Under the pieces are notes generated by a model. The model did not search any database. It was not told the DNA's origin and saw only the letters and a list, made by a program, of their open reading frames with translations. From Effrenium voratum (taxonomy: Eukaryota; Sar; Dinophyceae; Suessiales; Symbiodiniaceae): a DNA stretch of 64,000 nt. The stretch spans positions 102,778-166,777 of the forward strand of contig CAUJNA010000501.1 of assembly GCA_963377175.1 (NCBI GenBank). Reading direction: 5' to 3'. Positions 1 to 10,069 of the stretch are shown in pieces; positions within the stretch are counted from its first letter, which is position 1, and the number at the start of each line of letters is the position of its first letter. A program made the translations under genes and the position numbers.

Positions 1-1799
1 AAAAGTAATCATGAGAACAGACCACTTCCCGTAGTGCACACATGTCCTACTCGTGATTCAGCGCTTTCTACAGTAGACAATGGTAAACATGATATGTCCT
101 GAAATCAAAGGCAGCTGATCTTGCAACCAGTGGCATGACGATATATATATATATATATTCCTACACGAATGGTCGTTTCGCTCAGGGATATAACCTGCAT
201 GTTTTCTTCAACTTGCGCCGAATCATTGAATCCCCTGCCCAGTGACCCAAGGCACCAAACGGAAAGGGATTTGGAGGCCACTGAACCTCTCTAGCACTGG
301 GGTCATTGTCATTGATCAGCTTTCGAATGAACATTTGGGGCCATACGGAGAAATTTCCAGGAAGCTGTTCCTTCTGGCTACCTGAAGGTTCAAAAAAACA
401 GGAAACCCAAAAATGGCTTGAGAAATGGAATCTCTGACTTGGACCCTGATTTCATGGAATCTCGGACTCGGAACACTTTGCATTCTGGGCTGTCCGTTTT
501 CAGATCTGCCAAAATCTCTCAACTTGGGTGAAGTTCGGAACCCCAACCACAACATCAACTAAAACCAACCGAACACCTCAGGAATCGAATGGCTGGGAAC
601 CACCCAGCATTTAGAGTGGCCTTCTGAAAACTTCCATGTTAGGCATTCCATGTGTAGAAAGGAACGCCGCCGGAAGAGGTAGGCGCGTCGGCGGCGATTG
701 ATTTATCCTGTTCCAGAAAGCCAAATATTTTGAGATAAAACTCATCTTGTAACCCCCAACAACGGCTTAAACTTAACACATTCTCACCTGTTGGTCTGTT
801 TCAGTTTTTAGTCTTGCCCACGAAGGAAGGGTCTGTTTTAGTTATTCCCAACAGAGTTGGGAGGGTCAGGGATTGAAATGTCCCGGGCTTTTGTTGGTCT
901 CGCCCGGTTTGCTAGCCGAGCCTTGCCCACTTCCACATGGTGGTGCGTTGGCCTCTCACCCTCCTGCCAAACGACCAAGCTGGGACTCAGGGCGTGAAGT
1001 TTCATGGGCCCCGGAATTTGTGGACATCATTTGCCCCAAGGCTCCGATCGGGTTCTGCATACCAAGCAAGCCCCAGGGCCCTTAGGGAATGTCCAGCAAG
1101 CCCGTTTCAGAGGTTTTCCTAATGACATTAAATTAAAAAAACTCATAGCCATGTGCCTTGCTCAACAGCTGACAACCAGGGGGTCGAGAAAGACCCCGGC
1201 GCTCCTCCACATACACCTTGGCTATTTCTGCGTGGCTCTGCGAGTTAACAAATGGGTTCCGCAAAATTGGATGCAAATTGCAAACTGGAACCTGCCTATT
1301 AGAACCGATTCCAAGCCTCCCCGAACGTATTTGAGATTTCTTTTCAAAGCTCCATGACCTAACCATTGGACTCAGGGCCCCACAGAGCCAGGAGTTGCTT
1401 CATCACTCCAAGCTCGAGGAAACTAAGGCGTCCAGTTGCTTAAAGTGATGGATTCCCGTAAAGCCAACAAGGACAAGCAAATGGAACCAGGCTACCGAAT
1501 TCGTGAAGTCCATTTCCAAGCTACCAGACCAACTTGACTCGAAGCTTGTTTGCGCATAACGCTTCGCAGGTGAAGCTAAGTGGTTAGCAGCCCCAAAACT
1601 TCTCGTCGACCACCCTGCAAAGCCTGCTACGCTTGTGATGCAACCCATTTTGCCCAGCATCTAATGGAAACGCAGCTCCTTCTCGAACTGAAACTCGGCT
1701 TGCTGCTTTGCGTCCGCCAACTTCTGCCTGAAGCACCCGTCCCAACCCAGGATCCCCTCAGGCGGATGGTGACACGAGTCCCCTTCTTCGGTGTATCTA
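1..1799. other. Gene-free stretch
   Basis: I see no convincing coding segment or structured RNA here. The open frames are short, differ in composition from the exon-like islands further right, and match no family I recognise. Apart from the AT run it looks like intergenic or intronic DNA. Confidence 0.5.
141..158. repeat. (AT)9 microsatellite
   Basis: A run of nine AT dinucleotides in otherwise unremarkable DNA. Confidence 0.95.
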
Positions 1800-1890
1800 C
1801 CTAGAGTCTCCATGATCCTTAAAAAATGCGGTCATTACCCTAAATAATGGGGTCATGGACCTATTTTTAAAGGGTCATGGAGACTCCAGG
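1800..1890. repeat. Short inverted-repeat element (MITE-like)
   Basis: Two arms of about 27 bp face each other: the left arm (1800-1826) begins CCTAGAGTCTCCATGATCC and the right arm (1862-1890) is its near-perfect reverse complement. The spacer repeats the GTCAT/GGGTCATGG theme. The size and terminal inverted repeats fit a MITE-like insertion or a long hairpin. No clear target-site duplication is visible. Confidence 0.6.
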
Positions 1891-2882
1891 TACCCTGCCC
1901 CCGCAAGAAAGAAACATGGGAGCCCCAGGCGGTGAGGAGCGGACACACCTTCACCTCCCAAAGGCCAAGCAGCCCAGAGGGAGCCCAGTGGAGTCATGGC
2001 ATCATCTAATGTGTCAAAAGCTGGGGACCCGAGCGAAAGAAACGGGCTTTGGTGTTGGCTTCCCTTAAAACTCACTCCCTGAGTGCGTAGGGAAGTGAGC
2101 AAGTAGCTTGTTTTGTTTGCTGCAACAGTTTCCCCATGATCGGTTTTTCCATTTCGCCAAATATTGGCTCCCTATGACCATCTGGCTTCCCCAAAAAATA
2201 AGCCAACCAATCTGCAACAAAAGGGTACGTGAATGTTTGGCCAAGTTATTGTCTGTGGATAGCCACCTGGGCCTTGTTCACCCCCTGATAACAAGGCGCA
2301 TCCCACTGCACAGGGGGCGTATGATTGGGGTATAACCCAGGTTACCAACAACTCGTTAACTTGGCCCGAACACCAAAGGACAGGTCTTAACACTAAAAGT
2401 CAGCTCCAGGCTCAAGGAGCCACCTGTCGGAAATGCAGTGTATGGTGTTGGAGAACCTACCAACCTAAGCTCTGAGTAGGTGAAAATACTGAAGGGTTAC
2501 CGATACAACTTACCAACTTTGCGGAATCGAGGACCCAAGTACCCACCCCACCATGGTTTCTTGGGTGGTGCAAAATGGATTTTGTCCATCCACAGTACGA
2601 CCACAGATGCTTGGCTTTTCAAACGGGAAGTCAACCAATCTGAAGGGGCACCCCCGCTTCCAGCCTCACGGAGACGAGGTACTCCAGGTGTTTAGTCTTC
2701 TTCACCAGGTGAACCTCCTGGGCAAAAAAGGTGAAGATTGCAACCTAGGGCATCCATATTCTAGAGGTTGATTCCCAATCATCTTCATCGTTCTCTTTAG
2801 AAACCACCCATCTTCTTCTGGAAGAGAATGGGAAAGGTACGGTTAGACATATGGGTGGTTCCTTTTGAGGCTACCCTTTTTT
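1891..2882. other. Gene-free stretch with small hairpin
   Basis: There is no supported gene. A compact hairpin near 2071-2101 pairs CTCACTCCCTGAGT with GGGAAGTGAG and looks like a reduced copy of the terminal-inverted-repeat family found at 2883, 36958 and 38161. Confidence 0.45.
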
Positions 2883-3000
2883 CTCACTTCCTGGGTGGAT
2901 TGGCCAAAGAAAATGCCAAGCCTTTTTGTTTGCCACGAATCGAACGTGTTCTTCCCAGTCTTCCCAAAACCAAAATAAGTCCAGGAACTCTGGCAGTGAG
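2883..3000. repeat. TIR family 'CTCACTTCCTGAGT', copy 1
   Basis: This 118-bp unit starts CTCACTTCCTGGGT and ends ACTCTGGCAGTGAG, which is roughly the reverse complement. The inner part carries GGATTGGCCAAA after the left end and AAGTCCAGGAACTC before the right end. The same layout recurs at 36958-37061 and 38161-38260, which argues for a dispersed MITE-like family rather than a chance hairpin. Confidence 0.6.
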
Positions 3001-3289
3001 TTGTTAACTCATGTCAAAGGAAAAGCAAAAGGGGCACCACAATTTAAATCTGATGGGGTCCCCTATCTTAAGACAAACTCACACGGGAAAGAACGCGCGC
3101 CTGTGCTTCTATGTTTAGCTGAGTTCCACCGTACCGAATTGCCGGCTGGGCTTCAGACTTCAGCAAATTATTCCTGCAATTCCGTGCACATGTGTACGGC
3201 CAAAGTACGACGGCAAGAACTGACCCGCAAACAAAAGACAAACAAACAAACAAACAAACAAACAAACAAACAAACAAACAAACAAACAA

Positions 3290-3321
<32 letters not shown>

Positions 3322-3900
3322 ACAAACAAACAAACAAACAAACAACACACACAAACAAACAAGCACATGCAAAGCAAGGACAGTTTTCGCGGGTTGATAG
3401 TGAGCAACAAGCGGCGGCCTCTGGAGAAAGGCTTGATTGCCGTCCTCTGCCCCCACCCGTTGAACCAACCACATCACCCCGCTTCCAAAATGCCTCAGCG
3501 AGCTTCATCAAACAGTATCGATCTTTAGGGCAATTTCCTTCGGAGGTTGTGCACCCTGTCTCCGTAACCATAAAATGCTCATGTGGCTGTGTCTCAAGAC
3601 TGGGGACCAGGCTCTTGAATTAAATTTGCTTAAAATTCTGACATTCTGCATGAGGTGAGTCACAATCAACACCTGGTGGCTGTTTGGCACTGCCTACCCA
3701 TTTTGATCTTGGTTTCAGGGGCAACCAAATGCAACTCACCCTTTTCAAATTGGGGCGCCCGGTCACAAATCTACACCTACCAAAAGGGTCTAGTGTCAAT
3801 CCAATGCGAAGCATAAGGGTTTTACTGTCGCACGGGTGAAAACTGGTCAAAGGAAGTTTAACAAGAAACTTCCGTAGTACTGGAACTAAATGAGCTAGCT
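3001..3900. other. Gene-free stretch up to the assembly gap
   Basis: The only structured content is the CAAA/CAAG microsatellite. The long open frames across it (poly Lys-Gln-Thr-Asn on plus, poly Val-Cys-Leu on minus) are translations of the tetranucleotide repeat, not genes. Confidence 0.6.
3230..3365. repeat. Compound (CAAA)n-(CAAG)n-(CAAA)n microsatellite
   Basis: A block of CAAA tetranucleotides switches to CAAG around 3292-3320 and back to CAAA, ending in ACACAC-rich sequence. The same two tetranucleotides recur at 26.2 and 48.3 kb. Confidence 0.95.
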
Positions 3901-4000
3901 NNNNNNNNNNNNNNNNNNNNNNNNNNNNNNNNNNNNNNNNNNNNNNNNNNNNNNNNNNNNNNNNNNNNNNNNNNNNNNNNNNNNNNNNNNNNNNNNNNNN
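3901..4000. other. Assembly gap of 100 N
   Basis: Exactly 100 undetermined bases, the conventional length for a scaffold join of unknown size. It truncates the minus-strand ORF that starts at 4307. Confidence 1.
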
Positions 4001-4307
4001 CGTGAACCACCTGGAACATCCGGGCCGCGAACAGCCGGGAGGTCACATCCGTGTAGTGGTTGTTGTTGGGGGCGAAGCCCAACTCCCTCGGCGCCGTCTC
4101 CCTTGCCCGGTCAGGCGAGTCCCACCGGGTCGCGAGGTCCTCCATCGAGACAAAGCCCTCATCCGACAGCGTCGCTTTGATGAACCACGGGATGCCCTTG
4201 AGGACCATGAGGTTCCTGGCGGTCTTGTGGAGCTTAGCCACTGCGTCCGTGTACACTCCAGGAACTTCCTGTGGTGGTGCCACCAACTCATCTGGTGTCG
4301 CCGCCAT
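4001..4307 (-). CDS. N-terminal part of an unidentified mobile-element ORF, truncated by the gap
   Basis: An open frame of about 100 codons runs from ATG at 4307 into the gap. It begins MAATPDELVAPPQEVPGVYT and continues with Leu/Ala-rich segments and a DLATRWDSPDRARE stretch. I recall similar starts among repeated dinoflagellate ORFs but cannot name a domain. The ATG lies 16 bases downstream of the first 118-bp repeat, just as the ORF starting at 10998 lies 25 bases downstream of the second, so the two probably share leader or promoter sequence. It may be the first gene of a neighbouring element copy or a further gene of the same element. Length and C-terminus are unknown. Confidence 0.6.
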
Positions 4308-4322
4308 GGTGTGGGTGGGCGG

Positions 4323-4440
4323 GATTTCAAATCACAAGACAAATGATCAAAAGGTCCACTTGAGCCAAAATGGTGGCCCAAGTGGATACTTATTAAGAGT
4401 CAAGACAAGCGACCACCTACGGTTAACGCTTTAGCCCAGA
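4323..4440 (-). repeat. 118-bp direct repeat, copy 1, with spliced-leader-like core
   Basis: This copy is identical to 11023-11140 except at 4344 (T versus G) and lies exactly 6,700 bp away in the same orientation. On the minus strand it ends 16 bases before an ATG. It contains CCATTTTGGCTCAAG (4359-4373, minus), matching the last 15 bases of the dinoflagellate spliced leader. It also holds a 12-bp inverted repeat with one mismatch (4356-4367 with 4374-4385) around that core. It could be a short LTR, a shared leader, or a recombination site. Confidence 0.9.
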
Positions 4441-4689
4441 CTCTTCAAAGCACCACATTGGTGCTACTGGTACCTTAATCGCGAACGGTGCATCCTTTAC
4501 GCCGCATAAGGATTGGTGCCAAAATGGGAGGATTGCCCAGCTCCACTGGGCAGCTCCCCTCAGCAGCTGATGGGAGTAGAATTGATGCCATCCCCAACGG
4601 ACGGATCGCATCAGCTGCCAATACCAACGGACGAGCTGATCGTTGGGGAGGTCCTCCCTCCACGTATGCCGTGTGGTCCCGTTGTCGCA
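4441..4689 (-). other. Structured 3' region of the recombinase element, outer part
   Basis: This non-coding stretch contains several strong inverted repeats. CCCCAACG at 4592-4599 pairs perfectly with CGTTGGGG at 4641-4648, and internal CAGCTGAT/ATCAGCTG segments can extend the pairing. CCCAGCTCCACTGGG near 4548 is a second small hairpin. It continues the hairpin array at 4692-5068. Confidence 0.5.
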
Positions 4690-4691
4690 TT

Positions 4692-5068
4692 CCAGGGCCC
4701 TCGGCATCTGTGCGTCTAGCGGTCCGGCTGCGGTCCACCCGGTGCGGACCCCGTCAATCCGCCGCCTGGGCTGCCCGGGGACATCTCAGGGCCCTCGGCA
4801 CCTGTGTCCCCTGGTTTCCCGGGGCACTGGCCCCCTGGGATAGGGGTGAGAACATCTCAGGGCCCTCGGCACCTGTGTCTCCCCCTCCAGGCCCCTGCAG
4901 GGTTGCGTGTCAGGGCCTTCGGCACCTGCGCTCCCCGCTGGCCGCGGGGCTGGGCCTGTGGGGGGGTGCCGGGGAGGGCGTACCAGGGCCCTCGGCACCT
5001 GCGCCCTCTCCCCCTGCCTCCTTGCCTTGAGGCATGGGGGGCAAGCGTATCAGGGCCCTCGGCACCTG
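4692..5068. repeat. Array of six conserved-loop GC-rich hairpins
   Basis: Six copies of the 19-base core TCAGGGCCYTCGGCACCTG lie at 4692-4710, 4786-4804, 4857-4875, 4910-4928, 4983-5001 and 5050-5068. The sequence around each core differs, but the two sides of most cores can pair. GGGGACA faces TGTCCCC around copy 2, and GGGGAGGGCG faces CGCCCTCTCCCC around copy 5. The array lies between the stop codon at 5082 and the 118-bp repeat, so it would be the 3' untranslated part of a minus-strand transcript. Conserved loops on non-conserved paired stems suggest structure rather than protein. Confidence 0.75.
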
Positions 5069-5081
5069 CGCTGTCCACCCC

Positions 5082-7228
5082 TTACTCAATTTCCGGGAGG
5101 ACGACCGCCTCCTTGTCCGACTGAGTGTCCACGCTCTCGTCGGTGTCCGAGGAGAGGGAGATGGAGGCCTCGGAGTCCTGTGCTGCGTAGGGCTCCACGG
5201 CCATCCACGTGTTCGGGAAGGTGACATGCCGGAAACATCTGGTGCATCCCAGGTACACCTCCGGCTCAGCATGGAAGTCCTGCTCCGCCAGCTCCGAAAC
5301 CTTGAGCGGTCCCGGCCTCCAGCCGCACCCCACTGTGACTGCATCTGTGTCCAGTAGGTGCATGCTGTAAGCTTTGGTGGGACCCTTTCGGGCCGTGGTG
5401 GCTACCACCGTCAGTGGACCCCGAGGCGGGGGCACCTCATCCGCAGCCATCTTGGTGATGGCCGGCTTGTTGGCGGGGATCACATCCCAGCTGGCATTCG
5501 AGGGCGGTGTGTCCGGGACTTCCTTGAACCAGGCCTTCGGTGAGGCCGGGCACTCCACCTTGTCCTCCCAGTCCTCATGTCCGAGGTCGACTCGGACCGC
5601 CCTTCCTGCCTCGAGTTGCATGGACGGGAGCTTCTGGAGGACCTGGTCCCAGATGGAGCACACCACGTGTCGCTTCTCCCGGGTGTAGACATCCGCTGTG
5701 GACTCCTTGAACCAGTTTCCCAGGTTGGCGCTGGTCCCTCGGTATGTGCGCCTGGAATGCCAAATCCGGCATGAAGACCCGGAAGGAGTACCATGAGAGT
5801 TCAGCCACGTCCTTGACTGGCGCGCCCTGCTTCCCCAAGGCGTCTTTGAGCCACCTCAGGGACCTGTCTGGGGTTCCTGGGCGGGGGATGAAGCCCGTCC
5901 TGTCCTTGTTGATCGTGGGAATCAGGTAGTCCATCTCGCGGAACTCCTCCGAGGCCCTGAATCTCTTCCACCACCGCTCCAAGGGGATCCACCATCTGGC
6001 CCCCGAGAAGGAGAACAATGGGGCGATGAGCGGGACCGGGTTCCGTTTGATGGCCACTGCCGACGTGGTCTTCGTTTGCCAGGCCAGCAGCTCCAGGGTG
6101 TTGCTCGTGGACTTGACCGTCTGCGGCGAGGTGTGCTGCACGTCGTTGAAGCGCGCACTGCAGGCCAGGTTGAACCTGGCCATCGCCATGATGTACCTGT
6201 CCACTGCTTTGGTCAGGTTCGGGACCCGGTTCTCCGGCGGGCCCTTCTGCCCCTTGTTCCAGGGCCCAAACAATTGCCCGGGTCGGAACCACCGCCTTGC
6301 GCTGTGGCTTGACCTGGGTGTCCACCAGCGTCTCCTGGATGGCTTTCCGCTTCTCCAGGAGTTGTTTGTGTTCGTCAACGTTGAGCATGCCGAGTTTAAT
6401 GGAGAGCCATTTTAAAGTGCCCCACCACTTCTGGAGCTTCGCCGGGGTGACCTCCAACGTGACCGCCTGGTTCATGAGGTGCCGGACGTCGCCGGCCGTC
6501 CAGGGGAGGTTCTGGAAGCCGATCTTGCGCATGCCCTCATAGGCCAAGCAGTGTGCCCGGATGGTACGGAACCGGGCATCACCAAAGAGGTGGCCAAACT
6601 CCTCCAGCTCACTGGCCCCCATCACCTGGTGCATGTAGGGGATCTGGTGCCGGAAGGGGATGAAGTATCCCAGGAGGCGTTCCAACCACCTGGCCCTCAA
6701 GTGTTGTTCCAACGCTCTCTGAGATGTCGGCAATTGGGTTTTGATCTTCCCTGGTTTCCAATGCCGCCACTTGTTGGCCACTGCCAGGACGTCCGGGGCC
6801 TCAATCGATCCGGAAAGGATCCACTCTTCGCGGTCCCGGATGGCCTGTTCCATTTCCAGTGGAGAATAGGTGTGCGATTGCCTGGCGCCTGCCGCACGAA
6901 ACAGAAGTTGTTGCAGGGCGAGCTCCAAATCCGCCTCCTCCAGCGGTTGTGGTTGGGAGCCGAGCATCCTCGCGAGGATCAAGTTGTAGGTGTCCGAGGC
7001 CACCAGGACGTGGTTGCCGTCAGGTGCCAGCCCCACGATCCGTGTCCACGGCCGCGGGTTGGCGACCTTGTCCTTTTTGACCCATTCCAGGCAGCACGCC
7101 ACGAGGATCTCCCCGTCCAACTGCACTGGTGCAAATCCAAGGTCATGCAAAATCAACTGGAGCGCGGTTGGCGCCCCTAGGAAGGTCGTCCCAAACGGGG
7201 AAGGGAGGCGGGGCCTCCACATCATCAT
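5082..7228 (-). pseudogene. Tyrosine recombinase of a mobile element, broken by two frameshifts
   Basis: The reading starts at ATG 7228 and stays open to about 6270, shifts frame into a segment running to about 5735, and shifts again into the segment ending at the stop at 5082. Joined by eye, the three parts carry the tyrosine recombinase catalytic pattern: Arg in LACSARFNDVQH (box I), Arg in SWYSFRVFMPDL (box II), the Trp of LGNW, and the nucleophile Tyr in TADVYTREKRH. The N-terminal 300 residues are helical-looking and probably bind DNA. The C-terminal tail is acidic. No reverse transcriptase lies in frame with it. This suggests a Crypton-like element rather than a retroelement, though a DIRS-like relative that lost RT cannot be excluded. 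The frameshifts imply decay or uncorrected assembly errors. Confidence 0.7.
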
Positions 7229-7463
7229 GATCCACTCGAGCCGGGGGCCTAGTCCCTAGGTGCAAACCCCAACCAAACAACAGGGGGCCCCCCAAAACCC
7301 CGGAAAGTCAACCCCGAAACGGAGGAAACGGGGGAAAAAGGGGGACCCAGGAGCCGCCCCGAAAAGGGAAAACCAAACAAGAGAGGGGAACCAAGGCGCA
7401 CCCCGGATCAGCCCAAGCCGCGCCAATTTTCCTCGCCTGGTGCAAGTCTGGGCCTGCGCTGTT
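7229..7463 (-). other. Spacer between the two main ORFs of the recombinase element
   Basis: C/A-rich on the plus strand (runs of CCCC and AAAC), with no coding signal on the minus strand. It separates the zinc-ribbon ORF group from the recombinase ORF. Confidence 0.5.
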
Positions 7464-7510
7464 CCCTGGGGGGGGATATCAGCGCCTTCGGCAGCTGTCC
7501 CCCCCCCGGG
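7464..7510. repeat. Conserved-loop hairpin, copy 7 (variant core)
   Basis: The core at 7479-7497 reads TCAGCGCCTTCGGCAGCTG. It is flanked by CCCTGGGGGGGAT and TCCCCCCCCGGG, which pair strongly. The TGA that ends the small ORF at 7479-7583 lies within the core. Confidence 0.65.
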
Positions 7511-7583
7511 GTGCGCTGCGCATCCGTTCCGGATGGCCGCGGTCCTGGATGGTGTGCCGGAAGATGGCGTTGTCCCGCATCAT
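7479..7583 (-). CDS. Small 34-codon ORF overlapping the preceding stop
   Basis: The stop of the upstream frame (TGA, 7585-7583) overlaps an ATG (7583-7581) as TGATG. The next frame runs 34 codons (MMRDNAIFRHTIQDRGHP...) to a TGA inside a conserved-loop hairpin. The composition matches the upstream protein, so this is more likely the frameshifted end of that protein than a separate gene. Confidence 0.35.
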   Translation of the reverse strand: MMRDNAIFRHTIQDRGHPERMRSAPRGGDSCRRR

Positions 7584-8109
7584 CACGCGGCCCCCTTCGC
7601 GATGTCATCGATGCGCTTGAGCGCAGCAGCCTCCGGATTCCGCAGAATCAGCTCCCAGATGGCATTGGAGACGTGGCCTGTCTGGGTGGTCTGGCTGAAT
7701 CTGAACCTGGGCACCTTCTGGTCCACGATGGAGACGTCCCGCAACGGGGCCGAGGGCTCCGCCCGGCGGTAGTACTCCAGCCGCTCCTTCACCCAGCAGT
7801 TGTAGAGGCCCTCCGGCGGCTCGTCCAACACCAGCTGCAAGATGGCCTTGCCGGCCCGGATCTGGAGGAGGCGGGTGCCCCCTCCCCCGGCACGCCAGTA
7901 CCCCTTACAATACTTGCACATGTAGCCCCCCCGGGTCTCCCCTTTTGTCTTCGGGATGAGTTCCCACGGGGTGACGGAGCTCAGGACCAGGCCACACTCC
8001 ATGTGCGCCCAGAAGACATGCTTCATCTCCACCGGATAGTTCTTCTTCCGGTAGTCCTTACCCACCACGCCGCGTGATGGGGGGGTAAACGATCCCCTCA
8101 TCGCCCTCG

Positions 8110-8167
8110 CCTCCCCTGGGGCGGATGTCAGGGCCATCGGCACCTGTCCGGCACCCAGGGGCGGAGG
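8110..8167. repeat. Conserved-loop hairpin, copy 8
   Basis: The core TCAGGGCCATCGGCACCTG at 8128-8146 lies between CCTCCCCTGGGGCGGA and TCCGGCACCCAGGGGCGGAG, which can pair. It lies within the zinc-ribbon ORF region. Confidence 0.7.
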
Positions 8168-9106
8168 GGTCCAGGCCCATCAGCTTGATCATGTCGTTGG
8201 TGTAGCCGAGCTTGCGGTAGATGGAGGGGGCCACTGAGTCGGGGACTGCGCCGACCCACCACTGCTTCGTGTTGCAGCGCCAGTTGACCTTCACCTCCGC
8301 CAGGGCCCCCGGGCCTCCACTGCGGTCCATGAGGGCCTTGTACACCTCTGGGAACTGCTGGAGGCTCTCCACCGGGACCGAGATGCGCTCGTCGCATACC
8401 GCCCGCAGGATCATCTGCTCCTTGGAGTTCGCCACGTCCTGGACCGGGAGCTGCATCACCTCCGCCGGGGTGTCCGTGAGGAAGGCCCGGGCCGCGAGGA
8501 CCTTGCCCATGGCCCGGTAGACCAATCGCCACTCCGGTCCTGTCTGCGGAAACGGAAGGCCCTCCTCCTTCAGGAAGCACCGCGCGTCCTCCTTCAGGGT
8601 CTCCCAGCCTCAGGCGGGTCTGATTCTGGGCCTTGTTTTTCGGGCCCCGCTGCCTAGGGCCCTGCAGCAGTGGCAGAGACTCCCAGACTCCCCAGAGCTG
8701 GCGCAGGGTGTAGCTGTGCCCGAACATCCCCAGTAGGCCTGGGAGTGTCCAGGACGAGATCTGGCGCGTCCAGTGGAAGTCCTCATCCGGATCGTGGGGG
8801 GCAGCCCAAAAGATGGATCGCAGGGTAGGGTCGGTCCCCCGCCTTCGCCTGCTGGTTCAACTCATCAACGGAGTACCTGGCCCAGGGGAGTCCACCCACC
8901 TGGTGGTTCCTGGGATGCGTACCCTTCTCCAACGCCTCCGGATTCACCTTGGTGAGGTTTTTCGCCCAATCCGGGACGTGTACCGGGCCCGGTCGTCGGA
9001 CCCAGCGGCCCGCAAAGATACGGACCTCTCCGACCCGTTTGCTCATCATCCAGCGCAGGACCGAGAGCTGCACCTCCGGGTCCTTGGTGTCCAGGCCCAC
9101 CGGGGT

Positions 9107-9151
9107 GGCGGACGGCTTGTCAGGGCCCTCGGCACCTGAGCTCGTCACGCC
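9107..9151. repeat. Conserved-loop hairpin, copy 9 (in frame)
   Basis: The exact core at 9120-9138 is flanked by GGCGGACGGCTT and AGCTCGTCACGCC, which pair with bulges. On the minus strand it is translated as Gly-Ala-Glu-Gly-Pro-Asp without breaking the frame. Confidence 0.6.
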
Positions 9152-9172
9152 AGAGCCCGAGGCTGGGGGGAT

Positions 9173-9217
9173 GGTGGGCGGCCTGTCAGGGCCCTCGGCA
9201 CCTGGGCGCGCCGCACC
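9173..9217. repeat. Conserved-loop hairpin, copy 10 (in frame)
   Basis: The exact core at 9186-9204 is flanked by GGTGGGCGGCCTG and GGCGCGCCGCACC, partly complementary. It is also translated in frame as Gly-Ala-Glu-Gly-Pro-Asp, only 66 bp from copy 9. Confidence 0.6.
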
Positions 9218-10021
9218 AGAGCCCCCCGCCTTTGGCATGGGGATCCCTGTCAGGTCCGGCAGATCTGACAGGAGGGCCGCCGGGAAGGGATTCCTACCCA
9301 GCGAGATGACCGCCTTGGCCTCAAGGTAGGAGTCCGTGAGGGATGTGAGGTCGTCCATACTGAAGTCCCTCCATGCCGTTGTCGGCTCGAAGACCCCAGT
9401 CTCAATGGCGACCCGGACCTCACTAGGCCACGCACTGAAGGGAGGCGCGATGGGCTCGAGCATTCTGGTTTCGAGGGAGCCCTTCGCCTGTCTGGCTTGG
9501 TGTTTCGCTTTCGCCTCCTCCGCAGTGGTCTGGGCCTGGAGGAGCTCCGGTGTGGGTCTCCCCCAGTCCGCACCCAGCTTGTCCAGCAGCTTCTCACGGA
9601 AGAGGTCCAAGTCCAGGTTCTTCAGGAGCAGGCCTCCATCACCTCCTCCGTCAATGGCCCCCCCTTGAAGTTCGTGGAGGACCGCCGCGGAGCGCTCCAC
9701 CGCTTCCACCTGGTCCGCCTTCTTGGCCTCCTCCTGGGCGATGGTGGTGGCGTTGAGCCGGGTCTGAATCTTGAAGGCCTTCACCGCAGACGGGTGGAAG
9801 GCTCTGCATTCCTGGCCCTCTTCCTTGTCGCCTGGCAATGGGGGCCTCTCCCCCGGTGGGGCCGTCAGAAACTCCTCGTCCAGCTCCATGGGGCAGTTCC
9901 TGATCACCGCCCGGACCGAGGAGGGGACGAAGTCCGAGAAGCTGGCCTGGTCCGGGTTCTCGCAGGCCATCGGGTCGGTGGCCAGCTCGCTGACGTCCAC
10001 CGAGGCACTGAGCTTGAGGTC

Positions 10022-10069
10022 GCGGGCCCGGTCCGTGTCAGGGCCTTCGGCACCCGCGGACCGGGCCGC
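10022..10069. repeat. Conserved-loop hairpin, copy 11 (in frame)
   Basis: The core at 10038-10056 (TCAGGGCCTTCGGCACCCG) sits between GCGGGCCCGGTCCGTG and CGCGGACCGGGCCGC, one of the strongest stems in the family. It encodes Ser-Ala-Gly-Ala-Glu-Gly-Pro-Asp-Thr in the zinc-ribbon ORF. Confidence 0.75.

Noticed and set aside
3068..3571. Long ORFs on both strands over the CAAA/CAAG tract
   Set aside because: They are translations of a tetranucleotide repeat (poly Lys-Gln-Thr-Asn or Val-Cys-Leu) and contain no other protein signal.
4359..4373. A functional spliced-leader RNA gene
   Set aside because: The match covers only the last 15 bases and is followed by TGGACC, not by a GT donor and Sm-site region.
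4488..5030. Plus-strand ORFs rich in RALGTCA and GPSAPA
   Set aside because: They are translations of the repeated hairpin core in non-coding orientation.
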